Both the position numbers and the translations under genes were made by a program. This document shows positions 44,401 to 54,900 of a stretch of 64,000 nt of DNA, piece after piece. Position 1 is the first letter of the stretch. Each line of letters starts with the position of its first letter. The stretch is from Notospermus geniculatus (lineage: Eukaryota; Nemertea; Pilidiophora; Heteronemertea; Lineidae), in the NCBI GenBank assembly GCA_002633025.1, contig NMRB01002272.1, positions 1-64,000 on the forward strand, read 5' to 3'. The notes under the pieces are model-generated. The model saw nothing but the letters and a program-made list of their open reading frames with translations. It was not told where the DNA came from and did not search any database.

Positions 44401-44874
44401 AGGTGATCCTGTCATTAGTTCAGGAGTTATTGCACTTTTTGTGTTTTTGGTTTTAGCCACCTGGTGGCCAAGTCAAGAATCGAATCGGACCAAAACTTGG
44501 TGTCATAGGTCATATGACCTAGGGGCATATGTGTACCAAGTTTCAGATCAATAGCCCCAGCGGTTACGAAACGTGCCCTGCTAACGGACGACGACGGACG
44601 ACGACGGACGACGACGACGACGACGGACGACGGACGCACAACCATTGTATAAGCTCACCACAGGTGAGCTAAAAACTGACCGAGGTTTTCCCCGATGTGC
44701 GCTGGCTGTGCCCCCTCTTTCCCATGATTCTGGATCCGCCCCTGTTCTAAGCTGCTAAATCACCAAACTGGAAGGTGAGTGAGAAACATCTCGTCTAGTT
44801 TACTTACCGAGGGCCTGAATAGAAAGAAGGTTTACTGTGGTCACAACCAGGAAGATGGAAAAGTAGAACATCAT
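25927..44874 (-). CDS. Ig gene 2: ten-Ig/FN3 transmembrane receptor with multi-tyrosine tail
   Basis: Complete model, 21 exons in transcript order: 44808-44874, 42369-42701, 41410-41748, 40806-41054, 40056-40328, 36507-36833, 35849-36154, 35166-35477, 33669-33986, 31809-32072, 30873-31163, 30259-30555, 29861-29980, 29384-29402, 28912-28967, 27908-27979, 27468-27578, 27203-27286, 26741-26860, 26443-26606, 25927-26124. The sum is 4320 nt, 1439 aa plus TAA, with no internal stop. Order: signal peptide, ten Ig domains, FN3, TM helix (GGTLGFLIILAIVLVVVFVI) with RKRR stop-transfer, then a tail of about 275 residues with ten or so tyrosine motifs. Type I surface receptor; ITIM/ITSM-like sites imply SH2-protein recruitment. 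It resembles CD22/SIGLEC- or PECAM-like proteins in plan only. Gene 3 is the tandem paralogue. It lacks the membrane-proximal second FN3 of genes 1 and 3. Confidence 0.85.
29144..29310. repeat. Foldback MITE GCTGCTTTTCCA type (shared by genes 2 and 3)
   Basis: AAGCTGCTTTTCCACGAG at the left and TCATGGAAAAGCAGCCTTA at the right. The same element is at 51718-51874, so it predates the duplication. Confidence 0.6.
29521..29733. repeat. MITE, TGTGACC(C/T)GCTC family, copy 2
   Basis: TTGTGACCTGCTCTGGCAAA ... TTGTAGCGGGTCACA. Shared with 52087-52277 in the gene 3 copy. Confidence 0.55.
29861..29980 (-). CDS. Ig gene 2 exon 13: juxtamembrane and TM helix
   Basis: Only 40 residues: GEQLSYAAIGGGVGG, hydrophobic helix, RKRRVEK. 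In gene 3 the same exon is 408 nt and includes an FN3 domain; gene 2 uses an acceptor ATTTAG just before this part, next to a dispersed repeat. Confidence 0.82.
30259..30555 (-). CDS. Ig gene 2 exon 12: fibronectin type III domain
   Basis: GPPYTPCCLAIVSVTTGSVN; KQTFTVEKRTDDGEW; NYHFRVKAVNDEGSSAYGEI. Donor AAAG|GTGGGT. Confidence 0.84.
30873..31163 (-). CDS. Ig gene 2 exon 11: Cys-less Ig-like domain
   Basis: KAKWNPDFPKVIRVASKPTE; VIANPPPTAVAWMDKDNK; ATSDYGEYTAKVTNDIG. It has the DYGEY signature of the F strand without the usual Cys. Confidence 0.8.
31512..31734. repeat. Foldback MITE rich in TGACGTCA
   Basis: ATATCACTCCAAAAGAGTGC and GCATTCTTTTGGAATGATAT are inverted repeats. The interior has CATGACGTC / GACGTCATG arms. 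Gene 2 intron between exons 10 and 11. Confidence 0.65.
31809..32072 (-). CDS. Ig gene 2 exon 10: Ig domain, 'VKEGDDVTLTC' type
   Basis: NPKRVKEGDDVTLTCEASGG; YSYSWYNNSKE; YTQTGPYHCRVVNY. Paralogues 9611-9874 and 56363-56623. Confidence 0.85.
32073..33668. other. Gene 2 intron between Ig exons 9 and 10
   Basis: 1.6 kb. It includes a tRNA-like element at 33210-33280 and unassigned sequence at 32400-33200. No coding exon found. Confidence 0.5.
33210..33280 (+). repeat. tRNA(Leu)-like sequence, probably pseudo-tRNA or SINE head
   Basis: TGGCCGAGCGGC (A box and D-arm start), a CTTAAAA anticodon-like loop and GGTTCGATACC (B box) are present. The acceptor arms pair poorly, so a functional tRNA gene is unlikely. 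Confidence 0.45.
33669..33986 (-). CDS. Ig gene 2 exon 9: Ig domain, 'KPLKPVIEK' type
   Basis: MMKKPLKPVIEKNQLQIVCE; DNQAMFQCQVKEGSTPVA. Paralogue 56947-57264 (gene 3); same group as the KPMKPV exons of gene 1. Confidence 0.84.
34100..35055. repeat. Tandem ~145-bp repeat plus GACGAC-tail dispersed repeat
   Basis: Four CCACCTGG(C/T)GGCCAT-containing units start the same word at 34133, 34278, 34433 and 34568. A copy of the 10840-11205 family with (GAC)n and the GCTCACC/GGTGAGC end follows. In the gene 2 intron between exons 8 and 9. Confidence 0.7.
35166..35477 (-). CDS. Ig gene 2 exon 8: Ig domain, 'EGESKTITC' type
   Basis: VPPDGIQLSETSITVREGES; NGAQYICTFTYDSTTTFRK. Donor CAAT|GTATGT. Gene 3 has no equivalent between 57265 and 57825. 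Confidence 0.83.
35849..36154 (-). CDS. Ig gene 2 exon 7: Ig domain, 'NKPNTPITAGGS' type
   Basis: MVNKPNTPITAGGSVSIKCE; TISWYRNNQQIKTGVTTDKR; NQAKYECKINDQTSWKK. The patch after WYRNNQ is the most variable part among the copies. Confidence 0.85.
36507..36833 (-). CDS. Ig gene 2 exon 6: Ig domain, 'AAVQVGxVKTFRC' type
   Basis: NNPTAAVQVGKVKTFRCETD; SIKWFKYIGK; GVPVRCQSTYDLTGHEF. Compared with 58923-59249 of gene 3 it has roughly 28 base changes in 327, nearly all amino-acid changing, while the adjoining intron 36155-36506 is identical. Confidence 0.85.
36834..40055. other. Gene 2 intron 5
   Basis: 3.2 kb. It contains poly-T and a single N at 37627, a repeat block at 37830-38035 (CACCTGGTGGCCATGTTGG), and a GTGAGG-CAG-family MITE at 39629-39825. 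Long stretches match gene 3 intron 59250-62388. No exon seen. Confidence 0.5.
40056..40328 (-). CDS. Ig gene 2 exon 5: Ig domain
   Basis: DKPDLVVVSSGKTSSHVGEK; FTCTATGGKPTPTLKIYFKR; NQAEYYCEATVPGYSAL. Donor ACAT|GTAGGT. Gene 3 counterpart 62389-62661. Confidence 0.84.
40806..41054 (-). CDS. Ig gene 2 exon 4: I-set-like Ig domain
   Basis: PVLVGTQLNLKCVASPSGDN-YDWYKDN and SAGVYKCVARNAGGSA. Nearly the same as 63303-63551 of gene 3. Confidence 0.85.
41410..41748 (-). CDS. Ig gene 2 exon 3: V-like Ig domain
   Basis: FTVNCYIHNPSTFTVTWTRR and SDSGYWICTDTGLTCGS. An extra Cys pair (CRTP...SSCRK) suggests a second disulphide. Read from phase-consistent acceptor TTTCAG at 41749 to donor CAAG|GTGAGA. 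Confidence 0.8.
42369..42701 (-). CDS. Ig gene 2 exon 2: Ig domain
   Basis: VPPKTPVLSGFEP; YRELVCDAYQPGAGTITYKW; SGKYMCRASNSAG. 111 residues, phase 1-1. A matching exon in gene 3 would lie beyond the window. Confidence 0.8.
42898..43006. repeat. Palindromic MITE, TIR GGGGCCGTATGCATAAAACA
   Basis: Left GGGGCCGTATGCATAAAACA; right TGTTTCATGCATACGGCCCC. Inverted AAATTTCCCTTA / TAAGGGAAATTT inside. Gene 2 intron 1. Confidence 0.7.
43117..43293. repeat. MITE, TGTGACC(C/T)GCTC family, copy 3
   Basis: TGTGACCCGATCCAGCAAAA and TTTTGCTGGAGCAGGTCACA ends. Confidence 0.6.
43451..43610 (+). repeat. tRNA-headed SINE-like element
   Basis: A box GGTGGCGCAGTGG and B box GGTTCGATCCC spaced as in a tRNA, followed by a non-tRNA body (CTCCTTGTCGGTTTCCTCCG). 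Confidence 0.6.
44251..44343. other. Assembly gap (Ns)
   Basis: 93 Ns inside two copies of the GACGAC-tail repeat in gene 2 intron 1, probably a repeat the assembler could not join. Confidence 0.99.
44808..44874 (-). CDS. Ig gene 2 exon 1: signal peptide
   Basis: MMFYFSIFLVVTTVNLLSIQ-ALG, start at 44874 directly after a CCCAG acceptor-like site, as in gene 1. Donor CTCG|GTAAGT in phase 1. Confidence 0.75.
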
Positions 44875-47800
44875 CTGGGAGAGAAAACACAACAAATTAG
44901 AAATGATAGGCCTAACTGATTGATAATTGACATAGGCCAATAACAATAAAAGAGTTCATTGTCGTATTGAATGAAGTGGTTTCAGATCACTATACCGGTA
45001 TGTGACCCCCGGGCACATGTCACTCAGAAGGTGAGCCTCAATGAACCAAGGTGACACCAGGAGAGAATGGAAGAAATAGATTATTTCAGATTTCATAGAC
45101 ACAGACAATATTGAAACTGACAAACATTTGGTCTCAACCTGCCAAGCTAAGAGTGAGATGCGACTCGACTGGTTTTGCCAGAAAGGGTCACAATTAGGCA
45201 ATTTCTCCCAGCTCATCACATGATCCCCTACGTATCACCCAGTATCATGTAGACTAATCAGTCTTGTAGATATTACAGAAATTTTGTCACACAGGTGTTC
45301 ATTGGAAAGTGCTCATTCGGAGCTTTCCAATGAATACCTAAGGGGCGGGTTCCAGGTTCCCTTTAAGCTTTTCTTACACATTTTCATTTTTGACAAAATG
45401 GGCCTTGGCAGCAAAAGGGTTAAAGATCAGCCTCGTCATGAGTGTGGCAGAGCAAATGTCTGTTACTGTAGGCTAATGACATACATCAAGATGGTGCCAC
45501 TAGGCCTAGCTACCCAGCTACAAAACCAGCAGTCCCCTCTGCCTGCTTACCTTTCTGTTGAAATCAGACCGGGTCTTGTGAAAGAGAAATACCAGACGGA
45601 CGGATACTCAGCTCCTGAATACCAGACGGACGGATACTCAGCTCCAGAATACCAGACGGATGGATACTCAGCTCCAGTCGCATACTTCCCTGATCAACTG
45701 ACGAAGACTGACAGCCAAAAAGTTGGTCTGGTGTTTACAAACATAAAATGCTTCCTGGTTCATGACTCTGATCGTTTTTTGCCACTAGCTCCACCCCTAC
45801 TGCAGTAAAGGAACACCCCAATAAAGAACTTGTACTCTGAGGAACTAAGACAGGTGAGCCACCTAGTGATAAAGTAGCAATCTAAGCTTTGGTATTGAAC
45901 AATGGGAATCCTGATTTCCCATTTAAGAACACTCACTGAAAACCAGAGTAAAGGCCCGTTTCCACTTCAGTGGATTCTGCCGTGGTTTGCAGTCAGAGAG
46001 CGGTTTTCACAGGCATTGGGATAATTAACAGGACATGTATTGTTAAACCATCGAAGGATTATCCAAACCCCTGTGAAAATAGCACTGCTCGATGCAAACC
46101 ACGGGGTTTGTGATGATATCAACAAGACCATGTAAATTCATAAAAGTAAACAAGAATTATTTTCTAAAAATTATAATTTCTCTGGAATAAAAGTCACACT
46201 TTAACATACATTAACATTCTGTACCGGTACATAAATAAAAGAAACATTTCATCTTGGATGAATAATACTGCAATAAACATAGAAAAATATACGACTCCAG
46301 CGAAAGGTTTCAATTTTGTAGAAATGTAAAATCAACATAGATTAAATCAGATTGGAACACAAACATCTAGGATTTAGTACCAAACCAGTGACTGGACACT
46401 GGGATGGATCCTTTCACATCACATGATCATGTAAGCCCAACAATGCCATCAGTTTTGATGACAAATTCTAGAACGGTGGTAGAGACCATGTAAACTGAAG
46501 TGTCTGATCCCTCTGACGAAATGGACGCCAGGATCGGGAAAGTAATCTCGGACTTGAAAATACAGAGACTTTCTAAGTCGCTGAAGCATGCAGTAATGTC
46601 CTGATTAGTATGAGGGTTAGTTTCAAATTAATTACCAAATAACTAATAAGTTAACATGACATTTAATCTGGAATATGCTGCTCATCTTCCATATTTTTAA
46701 CTAATAAGCTATCTTGGATAGTTGCCATAGTGATAGTTGCCATAGTGACAGGTCTCCAGGCAGTTCATGGTTCAAACAGATCAACACGACTTAGGTTGGA
46801 GTATTACATTCAAAATGCTTCACTCTCCAAACAAAATGACTTTGATTTATTTATATTGTATCACATTGTGTGTCATTTTTTGTGCTTTATTTTAGATATC
46901 CAAACAAAACGAGTGTGTACTAATTCTCTGAATTTTGATAGCAATCACCATGAAGGATACAGCTACCAGGAAGACGACTTCTCGCCTGAACGATCCGGTC
47001 ACAGATATATGGACAGATAATCTCAACTCAAGGAATGTGGAAATAGACAACAACTCTTGATAGATGCTAGTCAGGGTCCCGGCCGACCCTCTTCATCTGA
47101 TACCCAAGACCATGACACCAAATATTCATATCATAAGCCCCACCCCCTATAAATATTTCATAATACTCATTAATAATCTTTGATTAGCCGAAGACCCAAG
47201 TCTAAATAGATTAATTCCATGAAACAGGGATGATTTTTATCACAGTTAAATCAACTTCTCATATATCACAGTAGGCCTATATTAGCTTCCAGCTTGATCA
47301 AGATGTGGCCTGTTCCCTTAAAGGACTTTCCTTACAAGCAATTTCCTTACAAGCACAAACTGCAAGTCTAGCTACAGTTGAGAACTCGATTTAAGCGAGC
47401 TGGTCGTAACAGTCAAGGTGTCTGAATAGAGAATCAAACGCCGCCATCTTGAATATATTATAGTAGGCCTACTTGCATCTGGAATTTATCGCCGACTAAG
47501 AGCATATTTACACATCTGACATTGCTGCCTTAGAATATCATGTTGAACACGGTAAACTGCAACTCTAGTTTTGTCTTGGGATGTAGACACTAAAATAATT
47601 AATTTGTAATTTTGAAATTGTGATTTTCGTGGGCCGTGAAATTATTCTTAATGTCATTTTCGACTGTCGTGACTAATTCTCTTTAAGGCAGAGCAAACTT
47701 CACAAATGTTTGTCAGTCACCATGGAAACGTTTAACATCAAGGTGAGGGGATTCAATTCAAAGAAACTGCCAGGATCGCATGCAGATAATTGTAGTCAAA

Positions 47801-47911
47801 CCTAATGCCTCCTGACGACTCATCTAATCACAAGTCACTACACCGCTGTGACTCCTGTCTCTTTAGTTATAACTGTGTAGCATTGAAGATGAGCTGAAGT
47901 CCGAGTCAAGT
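44875..47911. other. Intergenic region between gene 2 (5' side) and gene 3 (3' side)
   Basis: Contains a possible gene 2 leader exon (see 45551), a MITE at 45000-45192, a foldback at about 45955-46105 (GTGGTTTGCA / TGCAAACCAC), and from about 46120 the duplicated 3' flank shared with 22815-25926. Confidence 0.5.
45551..45780 (-). other. Possible 5' leader exon of Ig gene 2 with three 30-bp repeats
   Basis: A good donor on the - strand (GAAAG|GTAAGC at 45551) lies about 680 bp upstream of the coding start exon. 45590-45677 holds three copies of a 30-bp unit (AATACCAGACGGACGGATAC on +). No signal fixes the 5' end. Speculative. Confidence 0.3.
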
Positions 47912-50900
47912 TTAGATTAATTCCATAAAACCGGGATCATCTTTATCATCAGGATCCTCTGGAGCTGGTAGTGGTGGCGCTTCACGGGAGAAATCCACTG
48001 AAGCATAAGGGTCCTCAATCGTCTCTTTTCCACGGATAACGTCTGGGTTTTTCGGTGGTTTGAGATTGACCATCGTGTAAATTGTTCCGTCGACACCGAT
48101 TCGGGGCCCCTGAAAAAGTGGAACAGATGTATAGTTTAGATTTCTGGAGTTGCTTTGGCTGGTAAAAGGCTAAGAAATCGTTTTCCTGAACATTTCAATG
48201 CAGCTGATGAACTCAGATCTGCAACCATCCAACTGTTCAATCCCAGGTCGTAATGGGATATCATCCCTGGCTCCCTGAGAGCAGTACATGTATATGCAGA
48301 CGAAGGATCAGTTCGCTAGTTATACCGACCCCCTGTCCATATCCACTTCCTGAAGGTCCACCATTACGGACATCCTCATACACATTATCATCACCCCCTT
48401 GGTTGACGTTGGCGTACACAGCCGTATCATCCGAGCCCTTTTTACCAGGTTTTTGTCCTTTCTTCGGCTTATTCACTTCTGCATAGACATCACCTGTAAA
48501 AATAAATCAACAAAATCAGAGACTGGGTATTGAACCCTCGGCGCCACAGGAAATCAGATAAATCCAATATGGCTGCCAAGGGTGCCATTAAGGCATCACC
48601 AAGGATCATTTATCCAGTAGTCTTGAACGTTAGTTGTGGTGTTGATATTTTTGGTGACTGGGAGGGGAATGTCGATGGTAGTCAGCTGCCCTGCATTCAG
48701 TGAGACTTTAGTGAAAAGTCTCTCTGAATGCAGGGCAGCTGACAGGGATCTGCGGTTATAAGTATTTATTAGCAAATGCAGATTTGTAGGGAAATGGAAG
48801 GGCTGGGGAGATATTCATCCTGCGAGAAAACGTTTTCAGCAAAAAAAATAAACAGAGAAACTGACACGTGAAAAATATAAAAATTCCTATCGCAAGGCTC
48901 GAACCCGGCGCCCCGGATTCAGAGCCGGACGCTCTACGACCAATGCGCCAGCCGGCCACGTCATGACGGTGGCTGCTCAATAAATGTTTATAAACATATC
49001 CCAGCTACTCAACATATTTTTATGTTAATTAAAAATGACGTTGCAAATCAGAATAATCTTCCAAAAATCGCATTTCACAACACCCACAGAGCAAGTCCCC
49101 AGCAAATCTGTCAGCATATCGCTACATAATGTACCCATCTACGTTCACAGTCACTAAAAACGTGAACCAACCGTCCGGTATATTCCATCTGAACATTAGA
49201 CGCATTTCATCTGAGTCCAATTCTATTGAGTGACCCGTGAAAAGTCTTTGGCTAGCTTCGCTGTTGGCCGCTACGCGGCGCGTTGGGCCCTTGTGTCTAG
49301 TTACTTACCAGCTGGAGCAGGGCCAGCATCCTTCTTTCCTCTCTTTTTACTCAAATCAACTTGAGCATATTCGGTACCGACAGGTGCTGGGTCCTTCTTC
49401 TTCTGCACCTCGGCATACACAGCGCCACCTGTCAGATTAATAAAGCATTGTGTTGGACTTCTAGTTTACCACATGAAGCACTGGTAGAGAGCTTGTGCAG
49501 TGGCTCATTATGACGTCACTTTTGACCGATGGTCCACCATGTTGACGTCGACGACAAAGTATGCCACGTGTAGATCGCGTCATGGCTGAGGTCGCACACA
49601 CTCCACTTGCACCGATGACAAAGTGTATTGAAAACTAGGGCTTGAATCTTCAAAGTATGTATCAGGCAAGCATTTTGGGGATCGTCACAAGATCTACCTG
49701 CATTCTCTTAACACTTTGAAAATACTGCAAAATTCAATACAGAGGGGCTTGAACAAAGAAGGGTCTTACCCGGTCCTGCAGGTGGCGCTGATCCCTTACC
49801 CTTCTTTTTCTTCTTGCCAAGGTCAACCTGGGCGTACGGCTGAGCTTCTGGTGAAGAGAGAGAAGGATGGGAAAGTAGAATATAAACAAGTAAATATATA
49901 GATAGTCTGGGTAAATCTCTTCCTCTGCAAATGAAGAACATCAGTTTTTATTGAAAGGCAGGTTACAAATTCAGAAAATTCCATTGAAATCAGAGTAAAA
50001 AGTTTGGAAGTCTGGCTACAACATGACTCACCAGGGGCAATCAGCACACCCTCTTTCACTCCCCCCTTCTCCTGGGTAAGTTCTACATCAATATACCCAC
50101 TGTCCACGGGATGGGACTTCTTCTTGTTCACAGCGGCGCCACCTATAAAACACACGACAGAATGGTGACACATCGCGGAGACTTGAAGCAGGCCCCGCCT
50201 ACACCAGATGCTGCCATCTTTGTGTAGACAAAGCCAGAGTCAGTTCATCAACAAAAATTAAAGTACAACAACTGCACAGAAGAAAAGAGAACATGAACAA
50301 GAGGCCCATGGGCCTGGCGCTCAGCTGACAATGACCTGCCAACTCTAGAGGTTGTCAACAGATGAAAATGTCTGCAGTCATTTATCACTGTGGCACATTT
50401 TTAAATAAACAGGACTCCTGACTTTCAAAAGAGTACCGTAACCAAGAAATGAGGACAGGGATGTTTTTATCAACGTACCAGCAGCCACACCAGTTCCATT
50501 GGGTGGAGATGACGCCATCTCTATCCGTTCATTTTCATATGGGTTGAAGCCTGAAAATAAAATCATCACATTTCAACACTTTGAGAATAATCTGATTGCT
50601 TGGACATCTACAGAGAAGTATTAAGCCAGAAATATTTTCTCGGGCAATACACTAAAATTATGAACCCTTCAGGATCTAAAATGTTCAAAGTGTCACAACC
50701 ATTAGACACAGAAAATGATTTGTCTTAAAAAGTTGGAAGTAGAGGTGTAGCTGGTAGCTCCTTCTAGCAGGAAAGAGACACACTAACAGGGAAGCATCAC
50801 TCAGCAAATACATGTAGCTGCATTTAAAAGCAGTTTATTTACCAGCAAAGTCCTGAAGCTAAGCACACGCATTGAGTTTTCACTGGATACACTGATACAG

Positions 50901-51968
50901 CTCTTGGCCCCTCAGTTCAAAACACGCCAAAATTTCAAGAACTAGTTTTGATAACGTCCTAGGCCACGTAGTGCTGGAAGTTCAAAAGATCTGTCCCCAA
51001 CCTGGCATAAGTTGAGTACAGCATTATCTCTATTGTGCTAGGGTTGTACTAAACTTAACCATAAAACAAGTAGATACGATACAGTTACCATATTGTTAGT
51101 CTGAGAGATGTGCGAAGGCCGTCATTGCGTGATTTGGCTGAACACATGATCAAACCTGGGAGGAGAGGAAAGTTTATTACAAGCATGTGAGGTTAGGCTT
51201 TGTTAGCAGGCTTGGGCAGATTTCAAGATGGAGGACTGCCGTGAAGATACTAAAAGTCATTTTGAAAGATCAAGCCTAAGCGGTAGGCCTACTACTGACC
51301 AATTGTCGGTTTGGTACAAGGTTGAGGAAAGCCAGATGACAGAGTTGAAGGAAACCTCCATGATCGTAACTTCTAGCAGAGATTAAAATGCGCTCCACAA
51401 GAGCTTTACAGGTGTGACTTAGGCTTGATATCCTGGAAATTCACGTCCTGAGGGATGGTTAGTTTTGGGCCCTCACTCACCATCATCAACATGAACATCA
51501 GTGAAGGCTGTATTTACTTCTCCTGTTTTCTCAGGTCTGACAAGAAAAATAAAAACATGAGGGTCAAGTATACTATAGTATTGTGATCCTTCTTCACTGA
51601 ACAGTTGTGGGGTTGTCAAAACTGGCATGGAGCCCATCACCTACATCTCTTCTTCAAGCCCCCCCCCCTCAGGGAGCCGTGATAGCGTCCAAAGAGAAAA
51701 TTGATCTTGATCCAACTAAAGCTGCTTTTCCACGAGGCAATTGTGGGCGCAGAATAGGAGGCGGGCACGGGTGGAAAAAATCGAACCAACGTATTTACCA
51801 TTAGCTGTTTCACACGCACCCGCTCCCGCCACCGAAACCGCGTCCGCAAACGTCTCGTGGAAAAGCAGCCTTAGACTGGGTGAGTTTCAGGCAAAATGTC
51901 AGAACAGTTTATCTGCCGATACCTTCATGAAGAAATAAGGAACACTTACTTAGACAGAATTTTCTCTC
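47912..51968 (-). CDS. Ig gene 3 cytoplasmic-tail exons (8 small exons)
   Basis: 51950-51968 (19 nt), 51481-51536, 50479-50550, 50032-50142, 49770-49847, 49309-49428, 48330-48493, 47912-48109. Same order of tyrosine motifs as gene 2. The QPYAQVDL exon is two codons shorter in its KGKG run. One intron (48494-49308) has gained about 680 bp relative to gene 2. Stop TAA at 47912-47914. Confidence 0.82.
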
Positions 51969-54900
51969 CTGAAAATGAGAAAGGAGAATATCAGATGATG
52001 TCACATCGAAGCCCAGCCTCTGCTGAATTAGATAGAGACATATTTGTGCAAGGAAAATGGAACAGGACCATGATAGCCTGGAAACTTTTAACCTGCTCTG
52101 GCAAAAAAATAGGTGTTGCAAGTGATCATCATTGGTCATCAGTTTGTTCAACTGTTATCAAAGCTGTCCACTACTATTGTAAACCTGCAAAGATGTACAT
52201 TTCAGCTATTGTGTTGTAAAATCGTTAACCCTTTCCTCCAATGTGACAAGCACCTGCTTTTTTTGGAGCAGGTCACATTTGGTCTCACTACATTTTCCAT
52301 TACCTTTTTGTCTCTTTTACTGGGTGTGAAGTGTGAATTCCAATACTAACATTTAAGGATGTGAAAATACAGGGGTTTACAGTATGAGAGAGAAATGACA
52401 TCATCTGCCGTAGAATCTTACCTTTCTCAACTCTTCTCTTTCTGATTACAAACACTACGACCAAAACAATGGCAAGGATGAACAAGGTGCCTCCAATGCT
52501 GCCAAATACTGCAGCATACGGAAACTCTGAGCCGGGTTCAGTCAGGTCTGGTATTATGATCTTTCTGTAGTACACTTGATCTTCACCATCAACAATTTCC
52601 AGGTAATAATGGTTTATCTTATTTGCCTCAACTCTGAAAGTACGACTGTCCTTCTGGCCTCCTGTAGTATTGACAATGTCACAATCTTTTAACTGTGAAA
52701 TTGATGTTATATCTCCATGACACCACCGTATTTGAATCTTGGAATTGTCGTACACGCCGTCAATGTTCGGCCATGACACTGTGATGTCATTGCCACTGGG
52801 AACCACATCCAGATCAACAGGTGGAGCCGCTGAAATTATACAATTCATTATTATGAGTGAATGCTTCTTTGGTTGTCCTTGTAAAAGTAGGTACCGGTAT
52901 GGAATGCTGCTATTCGGCAATGTAGGCCTTCAATGGGAAATCAGGAAAATAAGGTTTTTAAAATGATCACAGAATCTCTACCCTCTCGCAGATATAGACA
53001 AAGTGTTGATTTCAAAAATGTCCCAGAATGACAAGTGGGAATCTCGACCCCAGGCACTGTTTGTTCACCTTTGAAGGACAAGAAGACTTACCTTTAGTTT
53101 TTACCTTCAGAATGTCTCCATAATCACTACTACCAATAGTGTTGACTGCTTTTACTCGGAACTGATAATTTGTGCCATTCTTCAGTTCAGAAATCTTCTT
53201 GTTGACCGCCTTTTTAAAGCCGGGGTCTTTGATATCTTTAGCGGCCAACCTCCATGCATTCTCTAAGCTGGTGGGTTTCACTTCAACTGTGAACGTTTGA
53301 TTCGATCCACCAGAGAAGTTACTCTTGAATGTTAGCGTCACCGAAACAGCCGTGACAGATACTACCGCAAGACAGCAAGGGGTGTATGGTGGACCTGGAT
53401 GGATGTAAAAATAAAAGCAAACATAACTTTTGGTTCGTTGAACACAATGGGGGAACCCGCAAATTTAATAAATCAGCATTCATCCAGCAACCTCTCCACA
53501 TATTCTTGAAAGATTCCGTTCACTGTCTTTATCATCCCTAAACATTTCCCGGCGTTTCTGCACTTTTGAGAGAGGGCAAAGTGCCCAATATATATTGATG
53601 CGGAAAGAATACTGAAATGCTCTTCCACAACCCTGCAATCCTAATGTTGTTGGTGCTATAGTGGATGCCAGCCATTACACAGACAGGGTCAAGAAGGGGC
53701 TAAGAGAGGCTTGTAAAATCTTCGAAGGAATACTTACCGGACTCTTGCAATTTGAAAGTGAAGATAGAAATGCCAATATCATTCGTCACTTTAGCTTTGT
53801 AGTCCCCATAGTCAGTCATGTCAATGGTCTTCTTCAATGTGTAAGTTGTGTCATTCACCTTAGATGCACTGAAACCTCTATCAGTGGCATTCTGGTCATC
53901 TTTGTCCAGCCAAGTAACTTTGGTAGGAGGGGGATTGGCAATCACATGGAGAAAAAATGTCACCGATTCAGTCGGTTTTCTTGCTACTCTGATAACTTTG
54001 GGGTAACCAGGATTCCATTTGGCTTTGTCTGAAACAAAACAAAAACATGAGTTAATAATCCCTGGACAAAGGACAGGATACTTACTTTTAAGGACAGGAT
54101 ACTACTTACTTTTAACTTCTGGGATCTCTACTAACAAGAGCAACGCAAAGCGTAGCATATGCTCCTGACTGCCATGCAGTTTGTTGTTTGGTTGCATTCA
54201 AGTGAAGGAATAAGTGGCAAGACACACAACACAGGAAGCTTGGAGAAATGATTTTTATTCTACAGATCCATGACATTGGTTGGGGACCACTGCGTGAAAG
54301 GACGACGTCGCGGCGCCCACGGTGTAACTCTGTTGGCGTGAAATTGCAAACTTCTGAGGCTCAAGTGAACATGGAAATGAGTTTACTGATTACAATTGGT
54401 TCTGCCAACGCAGATGAATATGTATGTGACGAGAATATTGTCATATCACAAAAGCAGAAATTGTTCAATCTTTTACAAAATCTGCCATCATGCAAATTAT
54501 CGTTGTCAGGAGCTTCGTTGACAGCTTCGATAGTTTGGTCCAGACAATTCTGTGTGAGATTTCACTTTTTTGCATCCAATTTGATGTCTTGTTCATCGGT
54601 GCCTTTTGACTTGATATAAGCTGCATTTCCTGGGACAGACAAACTGCTGGTCATTTTCATGGCATTCAGCAATGTGTTGTGAGGGTTTTTGGCATGAATG
54701 TGATGCCTTGCTGGTGGGTGGGTGGGNNNNNNNNNNNNNNNNNNNNNNNNNNNNNNNNNNNNNNNNNNNNNNNNNNNNNNNNNNNNNNNNNNNNNNNNNN
54801 NNNNNNNNNNNNNNNNNNNNNNNNNNNNNNNNNNNNNNNNNNNNNNNNNNNNNNNNNNNNNNNNNNNNNNNNNNNNNNNNNNNNNNNNNNNNNNNNNNNN

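Noticed and set aside
45284-45808. 174-codon + strand ORF containing three YQTDGYSAPE repeats
   Set aside because: The repeat is a 30-bp DNA repeat; the rest has no domain, overlaps a - strand donor and shows no splice or codon pattern of a gene.
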